Position numbers and translations under genes: made by a program. 64,000 nucleotides of DNA from Burkholderia sp. D-99 (lineage in GTDB: Bacteria > Pseudomonadota > Gammaproteobacteria > Burkholderiales > Burkholderiaceae), in assembly GCF_011605345.1 (NCBI RefSeq), contig NZ_JAAOXM010000002.1, forward strand, positions 1,302,001 through 1,366,000, given 5' to 3'. Numbering within the stretch: the first letter of the stretch is position 1; every line of letters starts with the position of its first letter. The notes beneath the pieces are model-generated. The model had not been told where the DNA came from and made no database searches. It saw only the letters and a program-made list of their open reading frames with translations. This document shows positions 52,660 through 62,145 of this stretch, piece by piece.

Positions 52660-53319
52660 ATGACAGTCACCCGCAAGGTCGCCGCCCTGTCGGGCATCTC
52701 CACGCTCGTCTATCTCGGGCTTGCGGTGCTCGGCAGCGGCGGGTTCGCTGCCTTCTTCTCGCATCCGCCGCTGACCGTCGTCGCCGTCGCGACACTCGCG
52801 ATGGTCGTCGCGGCGATGTTCACCGAAGCCAACCTGAGCAGCGGCGAGCGCGAGAACCGCGACAACCGCTGGGTGCTCGCGGCGTTCGGGGTGAGCGGGC
52901 TCCTGCTGGCGTACCTGCCCGCACTGACCGACCGGCTCGATTTCTGGACCTTCGGCGGCGATGCGGTGCGCTGGACCGGCGTCGCGCTGTACATCGCGGG
53001 CGGCGGGCTGCGCATCTGGCCCGTATTCGTACTCGGCAAGCGCTTCAGCGGGCTCGTCGCGATCCAGTCGGGCCATACGCTCGTGACCGACGGCATCTAC
53101 CGCCGCATTCGCAATCCGAGCTATCTCGGCCTGCTCGTCAATTCGGTCGGTTGGGCGCTCGCGTTCCGTTCGGGCGTCGGCGTGCTGCTGGTCGTGTCGA
53201 TGTTGGTGCCGCTCGTTGCGCGCATCCGCTCCGAAGAGGCGCTGCTGCGTGCGCAATTCGGCGCCGAGTACGACGCGTATTGCGCGCGAACCTGGCGGTT
53301 GCTGCCCGGCGTGTACTGA
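52660..53319 (+). CDS. Isoprenylcysteine carboxyl methyltransferase-like membrane protein
   Basis: 219-aa protein with about six membrane helices. The C-terminal part carries the ICMT/PEMT signature LVTDGIYRRIRNPSYLGLL (RxPxYxG-type SAM site), then VPLVARIRSEEALLRAQFGAEYDAYCARTWRLLPG, as in bacterial isoprenylcysteine O-methyltransferase-like proteins. It would methylate a lipid or small hydrophobic acceptor with S-adenosylmethionine. Start 52660 has GAGG 7 nt upstream. Confidence 0.9.
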   Translation: MTVTRKVAALSGISTLVYLGLAVLGSGGFAAFFSHPPLTVVAVATLAMVVAAMFTEANLSSGERENRDNRWVLAAFGVSGLLLAYLPALTDRLDFWTFGGDAVRWTGVALYIAGGGLRIWPVFVLGKRFSGLVAIQSGHTLVTDGIYRRIRNPSYLGLLVNSVGWALAFRSGVGVLLVVSMLVPLVARIRSEEALLRAQFGAEYDAYCARTWRLLPGVY

Positions 53320-53697
53320 CCCTCTTCATTGCTCCCCGGCCGTCGTTTCGGGGTCCGCTCACGATACGTGCCCGATGTGTTGCCACGTGTGTCGCAAACG
53401 TGCGACGCCGCGCGTGGGCGGCCAGTCTTTCCGCCGGGTCGAATAGTCCGTGGAGCCAATGCCGGCGCGGGTTTGCGGGCATTCTGGCGCGGGCGTTCCA
53501 GGTCCCTTATTCGTAAACAACTTGTTACCAGAATGTCCACGGCAAGGATGTGGGACCGGTGCTATTCTTCGCCGCAAGCTCATTGAAATGAATTGGTCCG
53601 CGGTTCGGCACAATGCCTGACCCGACGTCGATCGATTCAGATCGTCGTACCGAGCGGACCTTCGATAACCAGATTGCGAACAAGGAAGAATACGGGA
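53320..53697. other. Intergenic stretch between methyltransferase and glycine-zipper genes
   Basis: 378 bp with no supported gene. The second half is AT-richer (CTTATTCGTAAACAACTTGT near 53504) and most likely holds the promoter of the gene at 53698. Confidence 0.5.
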
Positions 53698-54135
53698 ATG
53701 TGGAAGAAAATCGCCCCCGCTCTCGTCGTCGCCGCGCTGACCGGCGCGACTGCGCTGCCGGCCCTGGCTGGTGACATGAACAACGCGCTTGGCGGCGCGC
53801 TCGGCGGGGTAGCCGGCGCAGCGGTCGGCGGTGCCCTCGGCGGCAGCACGGGCTCGGTGATCGGCGGTGCCATCGGCGGCGGCGCGGGTGGCGCGGTGAC
53901 GTCGAACCGTCGCGAGCGCACCGGCGCGATCATCGGCGGCGCCCTCGGCGGCGGCGCAGGCACCGCGGCAGGCAACGCGATGGGCGGCCGCACGGGCGGC
54001 CTGCTGGGTGCGGCTGTCGGCGGCGGCGCCGGCGCGGCGCTCGGCGGCAACATGTCGCGCAGCTCGTACGAACGCGATCATGGCGATCGTGGCTATCGCC
54101 ACCGCAAGCATCGTCACCACCGCGACTGGGACTGA
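53698..54135 (+). CDS. Exported glycine-zipper protein
   Basis: 145-aa protein with a signal peptide (IAPALVVAALTGATALPALA, cleavage near residue 25). A long glycine-zipper region follows (repeats of the type GGALGGGAGTAAGNAMGG, residues 30-120), then a His/Arg-rich tail (HGDRGYRHRKHRHHRDWD). The repeat suggests insertion in or association with the outer membrane; the basic His-rich tail might bind metal or nucleic acid. Start 53698 with AAGGAAG 12-18 nt upstream. Confidence 0.82.
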   Translation: MWKKIAPALVVAALTGATALPALAGDMNNALGGALGGVAGAAVGGALGGSTGSVIGGAIGGGAGGAVTSNRRERTGAIIGGALGGGAGTAAGNAMGGRTGGLLGAAVGGGAGAALGGNMSRSSYERDHGDRGYRHRKHRHHRDWD

Positions 54136-55003
54136 TCGCCGCTGGCGCGGCACGGTGCGCGAACGGCGCACTGTCGCGTCGACGGCGTCGGCATCCGACG
54201 CGAGATTCGGCCCGGCGGCCCGCCGGGCCGCCATCGCCGACCAGACCGGCGAACGCTTTCCGGCTTCATCAGCCGCGGCCAGATACCCGATCGACGGGCA
54301 GGCAAGTTTCCCTCCTCGCTGTATTTCCCCGTTTCCCGACTACACCGCCTCTCGCGACCGAATGCGTCCGGGCAGCGTCGACCCCATTCGCGTTACGTTC
54401 GACCTCGTTGGCCCGTTCCGGCCTGACGGCGGCGCATGATCGGCGCGGAGCGGCTTTGCAGCCTCGCACGCGTCGCTGCCTCCAATCTGCGTAACCAGAT
54501 GTATCGCGACCCGCGTGCGCGACTGGAACGGCGGCGGTTACTCGCCTGCGCTTCAAGCGTCCTGGCGGCCGTGCGCATTGTCCCGCCCGTCAGGTTTTCC
54601 CGGATAGCCGGGCCGCCGCGCCGCGCTACCTCACCGCGTATCGCGGGTGCCGGCCGGTAGTGGAAAATCGAATGGAATCCATCGCAACATTTAATTGGTC
54701 GATTGCGAACGACTTCGCTATCGTCGGCAGTGCTCGCGTACGGCGTCGACCCGTGCCGCAGGCCGCGCCTCGCCGCATGAACGCGAGCGCCACGGCCCGG
54801 TCGCCGGCCCCACAAGCATGGGCCGCTGCGTCCGATGCACCGGACGAACCCGTCGCGAAGCCTGGCCGACCGAACGAAGGCGCGTGCGCCTTCAAGCCAC
54901 CCCGGCAACGATGTCCCGCCGCCGCCTGCGCGCCCCACGCGCGTGCGTGCCGCCCGATGCCGTTGCAGCCCGGGGCCGGACCAACCCATTGCCTGGATGC
55001 ACT
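54136..55003. other. 868-bp gap before allE, no supported gene
   Basis: No frame here has family motifs or a convincing start. A dyad of 10-4-10 (one mismatch), CGATTGCGAA / TTCGCTATCG, lies at 54700-54723, about 280 bp before allE. An ATG-initiated plus frame at 54436-54660 is possible but has no ribosome site and an Arg-rich composition typical of shadow frames. Confidence 0.5.
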
Positions 55004-55840
55004 ATGTCTAAGACAACGTATTACGCGCCGCATGGCGGCCACCCGCCGCAGACCGATCTGCTGACGGATCGCGCGATGTTCACCGAGGCGTACGCGGTGA
55101 TCCCGAAGGGTGTGATGCGCGACATCGTCACGAGCTGGCTGCCGTTCTGGACGAACACGCGCCTGTGGGTGATCGCTCGCCCGCTGTCGGGTTTTGCCGA
55201 AACCTTCTCGCAGTACATCGTCGAAGTGAACCCGGGCGGCGGCAGCGACAAGCCGGAGCAGGACAAGAACGCCGAAGCCGTGCTGTTCGTCGTCGAAGGT
55301 GAAGCCGAACTGACGCTGCAAGGCACGAAGCACACGCTGAAGCCGGGCGGCTACGCGTTCATTCCGCCGGGTGCGGACTGGACGCTGCACAACGTCAGCG
55401 ATGCCGCGGTGCGTTTCCACTGGGTGCGCAAGCATTACCAGGCCGTCGACGGCATTGCGCTGCCGGAAGCCTTCGTGACCAACGAGCAGGACGTCGAGCC
55501 GATCCCGATGCCGGGTACCAACGGCGCATGGGTGACGACGCGCTTCGTCGACATGAGCGACATGCGCCACGACATGCACGTGAACATCGTGACGTTCGAG
55601 CCGGGCGGCGTGATTCCGTTCGCTGAAACGCACGTGATGGAGCACGGGCTGTACGTGCTGGAAGGCAAGGCCGTCTATCGCCTGAACCAGGACTGGGTCG
55701 AGGTCGAAGCGGGCGATTTCATGTGGCTGCGCGCGTTCTGCCCGCAGGCATGCTATTCGGGTGGCCCTGGCCGCTTCCGCTACCTGCTGTACAAAGACGT
55801 GAACCGTCACATGAACCTGACGCTGAACCCGGCGCGTTAA
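55004..55840 (+). CDS. allE: (S)-ureidoglycine aminohydrolase
   Basis: 278-aa bicupin of the AllE/YlbA family, which releases ammonia from (S)-ureidoglycine to give (S)-ureidoglycolate in purine (allantoin) breakdown and needs Mn(II). The first cupin has EGEAELTLQGTKHTLKPGGYAFIPPGADW; the second carries the metal site FEPGGVIPFAETHVMEHGLYVLEG and AGDFMWLRAFCPQACYSGG. The start YYAPHGGHPPQ is typical. No other allantoin gene is in the window, so the pathway lies elsewhere. Followed by a strong terminator. Confidence 0.94.
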   Translation: MSKTTYYAPHGGHPPQTDLLTDRAMFTEAYAVIPKGVMRDIVTSWLPFWTNTRLWVIARPLSGFAETFSQYIVEVNPGGGSDKPEQDKNAEAVLFVVEGEAELTLQGTKHTLKPGGYAFIPPGADWTLHNVSDAAVRFHWVRKHYQAVDGIALPEAFVTNEQDVEPIPMPGTNGAWVTTRFVDMSDMRHDMHVNIVTFEPGGVIPFAETHVMEHGLYVLEGKAVYRLNQDWVEVEAGDFMWLRAFCPQACYSGGPGRFRYLLYKDVNRHMNLTLNPAR

Positions 55841-55868
55841 ACGCCGCGTCGGCAGTCGAATGTGAAAG

Positions 55869-55896
55869 CCCGCCGGTGCATGCCGGCGGGTTTTTT
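55869..55896 (+). terminator. Intrinsic terminator of allE
   Basis: 8-bp stem CCCGCCGG / CCGGCGGG, loop TGCATG, then T6. Sits 28 bp after the allE stop. Confidence 0.92.
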
Positions 55897-55991
55897 CATT
55901 GCGCGGCGTTTGTACGAGGTGCCCGGGTGCGCATGTCGATTGCAAGGCCCGCAGCTCAGCCGTGCCCGGATGACGGCGCGGGCCCCGTGCG

Positions 55992-56918
55992 TCAACCCGC
56001 ACGTCCTTCGCTCAACGGTGCATCGACCAGCCGCAGCTCCTGCGCCAGGTCGATCAGCGCGCGCAACCGCGCGGGCACGAAGCGATGGCCCGAATAGTAG
56101 AGCCGCAGCCCGCCGAACGACGGGCACCACGGCTTCAGCACCGGCACCAGCGCGCCGGTCTTCAGCTCTTCGTCGATGAACCATTCGGAAATGAAGCCGA
56201 TGCCCAGCCCGAACAGGATCGCCTGCTTGATCGCGGCCAGTTCATTGAGCGCGAACCGCACGGGCAGGTCCATCTGCAGCTTCTGCCCGTTGCGTTCGAG
56301 CTCCCAGTGATAGATGCCGCCGTGGGACATGCGCATGCCGATGCTCTGGTGCTCGAGCAGGTCGCGCGGATGGCGCGGCGTGCCGTGGCGCTTCAGGTAC
56401 TCGGGCGTGGCGACCACCAGCATGCGGATATCGCGCGACAGCGCCACGGCGATCATGTCCTGCGGCACCGATTCGGCCAGACGGATGCCGGCGTCGAACC
56501 CTTCGGCGACGATGTCGATCAGGCGCGATTCGCTCACGATGTCGATGCGGACCTCGGGATAACGCTGCGCGTACGGATGGAACAGCGGCCCCAGCAACAG
56601 ATGCGCGGCTCCCTGCGGCGCGTTGATGCGCAGTGTGCCGCTCGGCGTGCCGGGCCCGGTGGCGGCTTCCTCGCCGGCGCTCGTGATCTCGGCGAGCGCG
56701 GGCGCGATGCGCTCCACGTAGCGCTGGCCCGCATCGGTCAGCGACACGCTGCGCGTCGAGCGGTTGAACAGGCGCACCTTCAGGCGCGCTTCCAGCCCGG
56801 CCACGGCGCTGCTCACCGCCGTCGTCGACATGCCCAGCTCCAGCGCCGCGCCGCGAAAGCTTGCGCGGCGCGCGACGGCCAGGACCACTTCCAGCTCGGT
56901 CATTCCGGTGCGGTGCAT
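55992..56918 (-). CDS. LysR-family transcriptional regulator
   Basis: 308-aa LTTR of the CrgA/DmlR-like group: [40 protein letters not shown] (HTH, residues 7-46, written here as a span), [15 protein letters not shown], and effector-domain motifs [16 protein letters not shown] and [21 protein letters not shown]. Divergent from the aldehyde dehydrogenase gene with a short shared region that holds a dyad. It very likely regulates that gene. Confidence 0.93.
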   Translation of the reverse strand: MHRTGMTELEVVLAVARRASFRGAALELGMSTTAVSSAVAGLEARLKVRLFNRSTRSVSLTDAGQRYVERIAPALAEITSAGEEAATGPGTPSGTLRINAPQGAAHLLLGPLFHPYAQRYPEVRIDIVSESRLIDIVAEGFDAGIRLAESVPQDMIAVALSRDIRMLVVATPEYLKRHGTPRHPRDLLEHQSIGMRMSHGGIYHWELERNGQKLQMDLPVRFALNELAAIKQAILFGLGIGFISEWFIDEELKTGALVPVLKPWCPSFGGLRLYYSGHRFVPARLRALIDLAQELRLVDAPLSEGRAG

Positions 56919-56951
56919 CGATTGTCCTGATTTTCGGGATGAGTCATCAGC

Positions 56952-56967
56952 GATAAGGCAGCTTATC
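56952..56967. promoter_or_regulatory. LysR-type operator between lysR and aldehyde dehydrogenase genes
   Basis: GATAAGGCAGCTTATC: 6-4-6 perfect inverted repeat with the T-N11-A layout of LTTR sites, 34 bp upstream of the regulator start and 69 bp before the dehydrogenase ATG. Confidence 0.65.
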
Positions 56968-57036
56968 AGAACAGTAATGGTTTCCTAGACTGCGTGTCAT
57001 GACGGCTTGTCGGACACGCGAACAGGAGTACGCACC

Positions 57037-58470
57037 ATGCAACGCATCGAACAGATCTACATCAACGGCGAATTCGTGACGCCGCACGGCGACGAATGGT
57101 TTGACCTGCACGACCCGAGCACCGAGCAGGTGATCGGCCAGGTTCGCCTCGGCGACACGCAGGATGCCGAGCGGGCGATCGCCGCGGCCAAGGCTGCGTT
57201 TCCCGGCTGGTCGCGCACCACGCGGGAAGAACGGATCGCCGCGCTCGAGCGCATGCGCGACGCCGTCGTCGCGCGGGAAGACGACCTGATGGAGGCGGTC
57301 GTGACCGAATACGGCGCGCCGGTCGAGCGCGGCCGCTGGATGGCGACCTATCCGGCCGACACCATCCGGCAGGCCATCGCCGCGCTGGAGACGTTCAAGT
57401 TCGAGGAGCAGGCCGGCTCGGCCCGCGTGATCATGACGCCCGTCGGCGTGGCCGGCCTGATCACGCCTTGGAACAGCGATGCGGGGTTCATCTGCAACAA
57501 GCTGGCCACCGCGCTGGCGGCAGGCTGCACCGCGGTCATCAAGCCCAGCGAGATGAGTGCGATGCAGACGCAGGTCATCACCGAGGCGCTGCATGCGGCG
57601 GGCTTGCCCAAGGGGGTGTTCAACATCGTCAACGGGCGCGGCGACGTGGTTGGCGACGCGATTTCGCGCAGCCCCGATGTCGCGAAGATTTCGTTCACCG
57701 GCTCGTCGGCGGTGGGCCAGCATCTGGTGAGCGCCGGCGCGGCCACGATGAAGCGCGTGACGCTGGAGCTCGGCGGCAAGTCGCCGACGGTGGTGCTCGA
57801 CGATGCGGATTTCGCAGCCGTCGTCCCGCTCGTGCTGCAGGCGGGATTCATGAACAGCGGCCAGGCATGCATCGCGGGTACGCGGGTGCTGGTGCCGCGC
57901 CATCGGCTCGCGGAATTCGAAGCGGTGATCACGCAGGCGGTGGCGCACGTGCGCTCCGGCGATCCGCGCGATGCCGGCACCGACATCGGGCCGATGGTCA
58001 GCGCGAAGCAATGGGAGCGGGTGCAGCACTACATCCGTATCGGGCAGGAAGAAGGCGCAGTGCTGCTGGCGGGCGGTGAGGGGCGGCCGGAAGGTCTGCA
58101 CGCCGGGTGGTTCGTGAAACCCACGGTCTTTTCCCGGGCGAACAACCGGATGCGGATCGCGCAGGAAGAAATCTTCGGCCCGGTGCTGACCATCATCCCT
58201 TACGAGGACGATGCCGATGCAATCTCCATTGCCAACGATACTCGCTACGGCCTGAGCGCGGTGGTGCTGGGCAAGGACCCAGAACGTTGTGAGCGCGTGG
58301 CGCTGCAGATCGATTCCGGCCGGGTGCTCGTCAATACGCTGGCCCATGAGCCGCTTGCACCGTTCGGCGGCTTCAAGCATTCGGGGCTGGGGCGGGAAAT
58401 GGGCCGGTGGGGCATCAGCGCTTATCTGGAGCCCAAGACCCTGATCGGGAGCGCAAGCCGCGGTGCGTGA
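57037..58470 (+). CDS. NAD(P)-dependent aldehyde dehydrogenase
   Basis: 477-aa ALDH superfamily enzyme. Motifs: TPWNSDAGFICNKLATALAAGC near 140 (cofactor site), KPSEMS, the catalytic Glu244 in LELGGKSP, the nucleophile Cys278 in GQACIAG, and EEIFGPVLTIIPYED. The substrate is unknown; the length and motifs fit broad-range aldehyde oxidation. Start 57037 has an AGGAG site 8 nt upstream. The last nine codons and stop lie in the first unit of a 113-bp tandem array. Confidence 0.93.
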   Translation: MQRIEQIYINGEFVTPHGDEWFDLHDPSTEQVIGQVRLGDTQDAERAIAAAKAAFPGWSRTTREERIAALERMRDAVVAREDDLMEAVVTEYGAPVERGRWMATYPADTIRQAIAALETFKFEEQAGSARVIMTPVGVAGLITPWNSDAGFICNKLATALAAGCTAVIKPSEMSAMQTQVITEALHAAGLPKGVFNIVNGRGDVVGDAISRSPDVAKISFTGSSAVGQHLVSAGAATMKRVTLELGGKSPTVVLDDADFAAVVPLVLQAGFMNSGQACIAGTRVLVPRHRLAEFEAVITQAVAHVRSGDPRDAGTDIGPMVSAKQWERVQHYIRIGQEEGAVLLAGGEGRPEGLHAGWFVKPTVFSRANNRMRIAQEEIFGPVLTIIPYEDDADAISIANDTRYGLSAVVLGKDPERCERVALQIDSGRVLVNTLAHEPLAPFGGFKHSGLGREMGRWGISAYLEPKTLIGSASRGA

Positions 58471-58894
58471 GCAGGCACTCGCATTAGATGCCCCTGTACG
58501 TCGTGCAGGGGCGTTTTCGTCTCTCATGCTGCTGCATCACACATGTATCGCAGGAGATCGGGAGCGCAAGCCGGGGCGTGTGAGCAGGCACTCGCATTCG
58601 ATGCCCCTGTACGTTGTGCAGGGGCGTTTGCGTCTCTCATGCTGCTGCATCACACATGTATCGCCGGTGATCGGGAGCCCAAGCCTCGGTGCTTTAGCAG
58701 GCGTTCGCATTCGACGCCCCTGTACGTCGCGCAGGGGCGTTTGCGTCTCTCATGCTGCTGCATCACACATGTATCGCCGGTGATCGGGAGCCCAAGCAGA
58801 GGTGCGTTAGCCGGCACTCGCATTCGACGCCCCTATACGTTGCGCAGTGGCGGTTGCGCATCTCATGCGGCTGCATCACACACGTGTCGCAGGT
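58443..58894. repeat. 113-bp tandem array, 4 units, carrying the ALDH stop region and a hairpin
   Basis: Four direct repeats of 113 bp start at 58443, 58556, 58669 and 58782, each at GATCGGGAGC. Unit 1 contains the end of the ALDH gene. Each unit carries a hairpin of the type GCCCCTG ... CAGGGGC followed by a short T-run (GTTTTCG or GTTTGCG), so the terminator of the gene has been multiplied. Units 2 and 3 are the most alike; unit 4 is the most diverged (its hairpin arm reads CAGTGGC). The array fills most of the gap to the kinase gene at 58997. Confidence 0.95.
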
Positions 58895-58996
58895 GAAAAG
58901 GCGCTGCCGGTGATGGCAAGCCTCGGAGGCGGAACAGACGCATGTGGCGCGTCCAGACGATGCACGGCCACTGGCAAATGTTGCTGCGTTGCGCGC

Positions 58997-59794
58997 CTAC
59001 AAGCCCAGTGCGTGTGCGGCGAGTTGCGCGACCGCCAGCGACGTATCGGGCGGCAGGTCGTCCTCCCTCAGCCACACGGCCGACAGGCCCGCCCACGCCA
59101 GAATCCATTGCAGCAGCCGGCGGCGATCGAGTTGTGCGGCTTCGGCCACACACACGACGCGTTGCGCGAAGCGCACCGGATCGACCGCGATGTCGTGCGC
59201 GGGATTGCAGAACAGGTTCGCGTAGTCGAACGCGCGATCGCCGCGCAGCGCTTTCGGGTCGATCGCAAGCCAGCCGCGATCGCCGAAATGAAGAATGTTG
59301 CCGTGATGGATGTCGCCGTGCAGGACGACTTCGTCGACGCCAGGCCCGGCCAGCAGCTCACGCGCGATCGCCGCCGAGCGGCGCAGCACGTCGTTGTCGG
59401 TGTCGTCCGACAGCAGCGAACGGAACCAGTCGTCGAGCGGCACGACCGAAACCGGCCCCGGCGCGTGATGCGCATGCAGCCGCGCGACGACGCTGCATGC
59501 GATGCGCATCGTGTCGTCGTCGTGGCCCGATGCCGACAAGGCGGCCAGCGTCGGTGCCGGTTGCGCGCGTTCGAGCAGGACTGCGTCGCCGTCGTGCCGC
59601 CACACGTGCGCGGCGCCATGCCCGTTCCACCAGTTCATCAGCGCGTTGCCGCGACGCTCTTCGTCGCAGGTGGCGACCTTCAGCATCGCGGGCCGTGCTT
59701 GCCAGACGACAGGCAGCAGACCGCCGCTCGCGGTCAGGATTGGGCCGCCGTCGGGTACGAGGCCCCACAGGCCGAGGTATCGATCGAACATCAC
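58997..59794 (-). CDS. Aminoglycoside/hydroxyurea antibiotic resistance kinase family protein (APH(6)-like)
   Basis: 265-aa kinase-fold protein of the streptomycin/hydroxyurea 6-phosphotransferase family. The catalytic loop is VVLHGDIHHGNILHFGDRGW (Asp and Asn) and the DPKALRGDRAFDYANLFCNP metal-binding segment follows. A Gly-rich N-terminus (TASGGLLPVVWQ) holds ATP. The genomic position next to housekeeping genes suggests an intrinsic copy; whether it confers resistance is unknown. Start 59794 or the next ATG. Confidence 0.88.
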   Translation of the reverse strand: MMFDRYLGLWGLVPDGGPILTASGGLLPVVWQARPAMLKVATCDEERRGNALMNWWNGHGAAHVWRHDGDAVLLERAQPAPTLAALSASGHDDDTMRIACSVVARLHAHHAPGPVSVVPLDDWFRSLLSDDTDNDVLRRSAAIARELLAGPGVDEVVLHGDIHHGNILHFGDRGWLAIDPKALRGDRAFDYANLFCNPAHDIAVDPVRFAQRVVCVAEAAQLDRRRLLQWILAWAGLSAVWLREDDLPPDTSLAVAQLAAHALGL

Positions 59795-59901
59795 ACGATG
59801 CTACAGGCGAACCGGATCGCGTGCAGCGCGGTTCGTCCGACGGTGCGTCACGCGGTCGCAGGTGTGGCGTGACCGGCCGCGGCACGCTTTCCTAAATAAA
59901 A

Positions 59902-59926
59902 TTTAGCCAGCCAAACTTTGGCTAAA
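59902..59926. promoter_or_regulatory. Nested dyad upstream of the penicillin-binding protein gene
   Basis: Outer repeat TTTAGCCA / TGGCTAAA (9-bp centre) encloses a second dyad AGCCAAA-C-TTTGGCT (59909-59923). The site lies 102 bp upstream of the PBP start and 108 bp before the divergent kinase gene, so either could be the target. Confidence 0.5.
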
Positions 59927-60028
59927 GAATGTTCCGGTTTCGCGCGATCCCTTCGACAATGCGCGCCTTTCGTGACCGGTCGGCACCTATTGCGTGCCGG
60001 CCGTCGCAGCATCGAAGAAGGAGCCCGT

Positions 60029-62137
60029 ATGACCGACCACACCGCATCCCCTCCGCCGCCGCCGCGCCGCCGCCGCGTATGGCGCACGCTCGCGGGCGTG
60101 CTGCTCGGCCTGACGTTCGCGTGCGCGGGCATCGGCGCATGGACGATCCAGCGCATCTGGACGCAACTGCCGTCCGTCGAGCACCTCGCCGTCTATCGTC
60201 CCGCGCTGCCGCTGCGGATTTTTTCACGCGACGGCGATCTGCTCGCCGAATACGGCGTCGAGCGGCGCGAGTTCGTGCCGCTCGAACGCATCCCGCCGCT
60301 GATGCGGCAGGCGCTGCTCGCGGCCGAGGACGCGAAGTTCTACCAGCATGGCGCGGTGGATGTCGGTGGCCTCGCGCGCGCGACGTTCGCGAACGTCGTA
60401 ACGGGGCAGCCGGGGCAGGGCGGCAGCACGATCACGATGCAGGTCGCACGCAACTTCTACCTGACGCGCGACAAGGTGCTGAGCCGCAAGCTCGCCGAGA
60501 TCCTGATGGCGACCAAGCTCGAACGCGAATACAGCAAGGACAAGCTGCTCGAGCTGTACATGAACGAGATCTATCTGGGCGAGCGCGCGTACGGTTTTGC
60601 AGCGGCCGCGAACGTGTATTTCGGCAAGCCGCTCGACGCGCTGAACGCGGGCGAGGCGGCCGTGCTCGCGGGGCTGCCGAAGGCGCCGTCCGCGTTCAAC
60701 CCGGTCGTCAATCCGGCGCGCGCGACCGCGCGGCGCAACTACGTGCTCGGGCGGATGCATGCGCTCGGCCAGCTCGACGACGCGACGTACCGCGCGGCCG
60801 TCGACGCGCCGATCGCGCTCGCGACCACGCCGCCGCCGGGGATCGTCGCCGCGCCGTACGTCGCCGAACGTGCGCGCCGCATGATGGTCGAGCGCTTTCA
60901 CGACGACGCCTATACGCTCGGCCTTGACGTGACGACGACGATCTCGATGCGCGACCAGCGCGCGGCCGAAGCCGCGCTCCAGCGCACGCTAAGCCGGCAG
61001 CCGGCCGCGAAGCGCGACGCGCGCAACGGGCTCGAAGGCGCGCTCGTATCGCTCGACGCGGCCACCGGCGACATGCTCGCGCTCGTCGGCGGCGCGGATT
61101 TCAACCGCAACGTGTTCGACCATGCGCTGCAGGCGTATCGCCAGCCGGGTTCGAGTTTCAAGCCGTTCGTCTATTCGGCCGCGCTGGAGAAGGGCTACTT
61201 CCCGGGCGTGCTCGTCGACGATACGCAGCGCACGCTCACCCATGAGGAAACCGGCGCGCGGCCGTGGCGTCCGCGCAATTTCGCCAACAACTACGAGGGC
61301 TTCATCCCGGTGCGGCGCGGGCTCGTGCGCTCGAAGAACCTGGTCGCGGTCAGCCTGATGCAGGCCACCGACGCGCGCTACGTGCAGCAGCACGCGGTGC
61401 ATTTCGGCTTCGACGCGCAGCGCAATCCGGCGTCGCTGCCGCTCGCGCTCGGCGCGGGCGCGGTGACGCCGCTCGAACTCGCGAGCGCGTACAGCGTGTT
61501 CGCGAACGGCGGGACGCGGATGGAGCCGCGCCTGATCCTGTCGGTGAAGCAGCGTCACGGCGGCGCGATGTACGAGGCGACGATGCCTGAAGGCGCGCGC
61601 GTCGTGTCGGCGCGCAACGCATTCATGATGGACAGCATGCTGCGCGACGTCGTGAAGGCCGGCACCGCGCGCGGTGCGCTCGCACTGCGCCGCGACGACG
61701 CGGCCGGCAAGACGGGCACGTCGAACGGCTCGAAGGATGTGTGGTTCGCCGGCTACTCGTCGGGCATCGTCGCGGTCGCGTGGCTCGGCTACGACACGCC
61801 GCGTCCGATGGGGCGTGCGACCGGCGCGACGCTGGCGCTGCCGGTCTGGCTCGACTACATGAAGACGGCCGTCGACGGACGTACACCGGTGGACGCGACG
61901 CCGCCACAGGACGTCGCGCTCGTCGACGGCGATTTCGTCTACGCCGAATACACGCGCGGCACGTGCACGGCCGACGTGCCGTCGTACATTCGCAGCCGGT
62001 TCGCGTGCGGCGGTGTGGCGACGGCGGATGCCCCCGATGCACCGGCCGGCAGCGGCAAATCCGACGAGCCGATGCCCGCGGCCGTCGACGCGACCGAGCG
62101 CGAACGCGTGCTCGACCTGTTTCGTACCGACGACTGA
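60029..62137 (+). CDS. Class A penicillin-binding protein (PBP1-type)
   Basis: 702-aa bifunctional peptidoglycan synthase. A short cytosolic tail and one membrane helix (TLAGVLLGLTFACAGIGAW, residues 20-38) come first. The glycosyltransferase domain follows, with catalytic Glu in AAEDAKFYQHG near residue 101 and GGSTITMQVARNFYLTRDK. The transpeptidase domain has SSFKPF (nucleophile Ser near 374-375), SKN near 434 and KTGTSN near 559. It polymerises and cross-links the wall in the periplasm. Start 60029 has AAGGAG 8-13 nt upstream. It precedes the TRIC-like gene by 8 bp, likely co-transcribed. Confidence 0.94.
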   Translation: MTDHTASPPPPPRRRRVWRTLAGVLLGLTFACAGIGAWTIQRIWTQLPSVEHLAVYRPALPLRIFSRDGDLLAEYGVERREFVPLERIPPLMRQALLAAEDAKFYQHGAVDVGGLARATFANVVTGQPGQGGSTITMQVARNFYLTRDKVLSRKLAEILMATKLEREYSKDKLLELYMNEIYLGERAYGFAAAANVYFGKPLDALNAGEAAVLAGLPKAPSAFNPVVNPARATARRNYVLGRMHALGQLDDATYRAAVDAPIALATTPPPGIVAAPYVAERARRMMVERFHDDAYTLGLDVTTTISMRDQRAAEAALQRTLSRQPAAKRDARNGLEGALVSLDAATGDMLALVGGADFNRNVFDHALQAYRQPGSSFKPFVYSAALEKGYFPGVLVDDTQRTLTHEETGARPWRPRNFANNYEGFIPVRRGLVRSKNLVAVSLMQATDARYVQQHAVHFGFDAQRNPASLPLALGAGAVTPLELASAYSVFANGGTRMEPRLILSVKQRHGGAMYEATMPEGARVVSARNAFMMDSMLRDVVKAGTARGALALRRDDAAGKTGTSNGSKDVWFAGYSSGIVAVAWLGYDTPRPMGRATGATLALPVWLDYMKTAVDGRTPVDATPPQDVALVDGDFVYAEYTRGTCTADVPSYIRSRFACGGVATADAPDAPAGSGKSDEPMPAAVDATERERVLDLFRTDD

Positions 62138-62145
62138 CGCGCACC

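Noticed and set aside
54436..54660. Possible 74-codon gene upstream of allE
   Set aside because: No ribosome site, no conserved motif and a shadow-like Arg-rich composition.
58463..58896. Overlapping plus frames with MLLHHTCIAGDR-like repeats
   Set aside because: They are produced by reading the 113-bp array in successive frames; there is no ribosome site and the array contains terminator hairpins.
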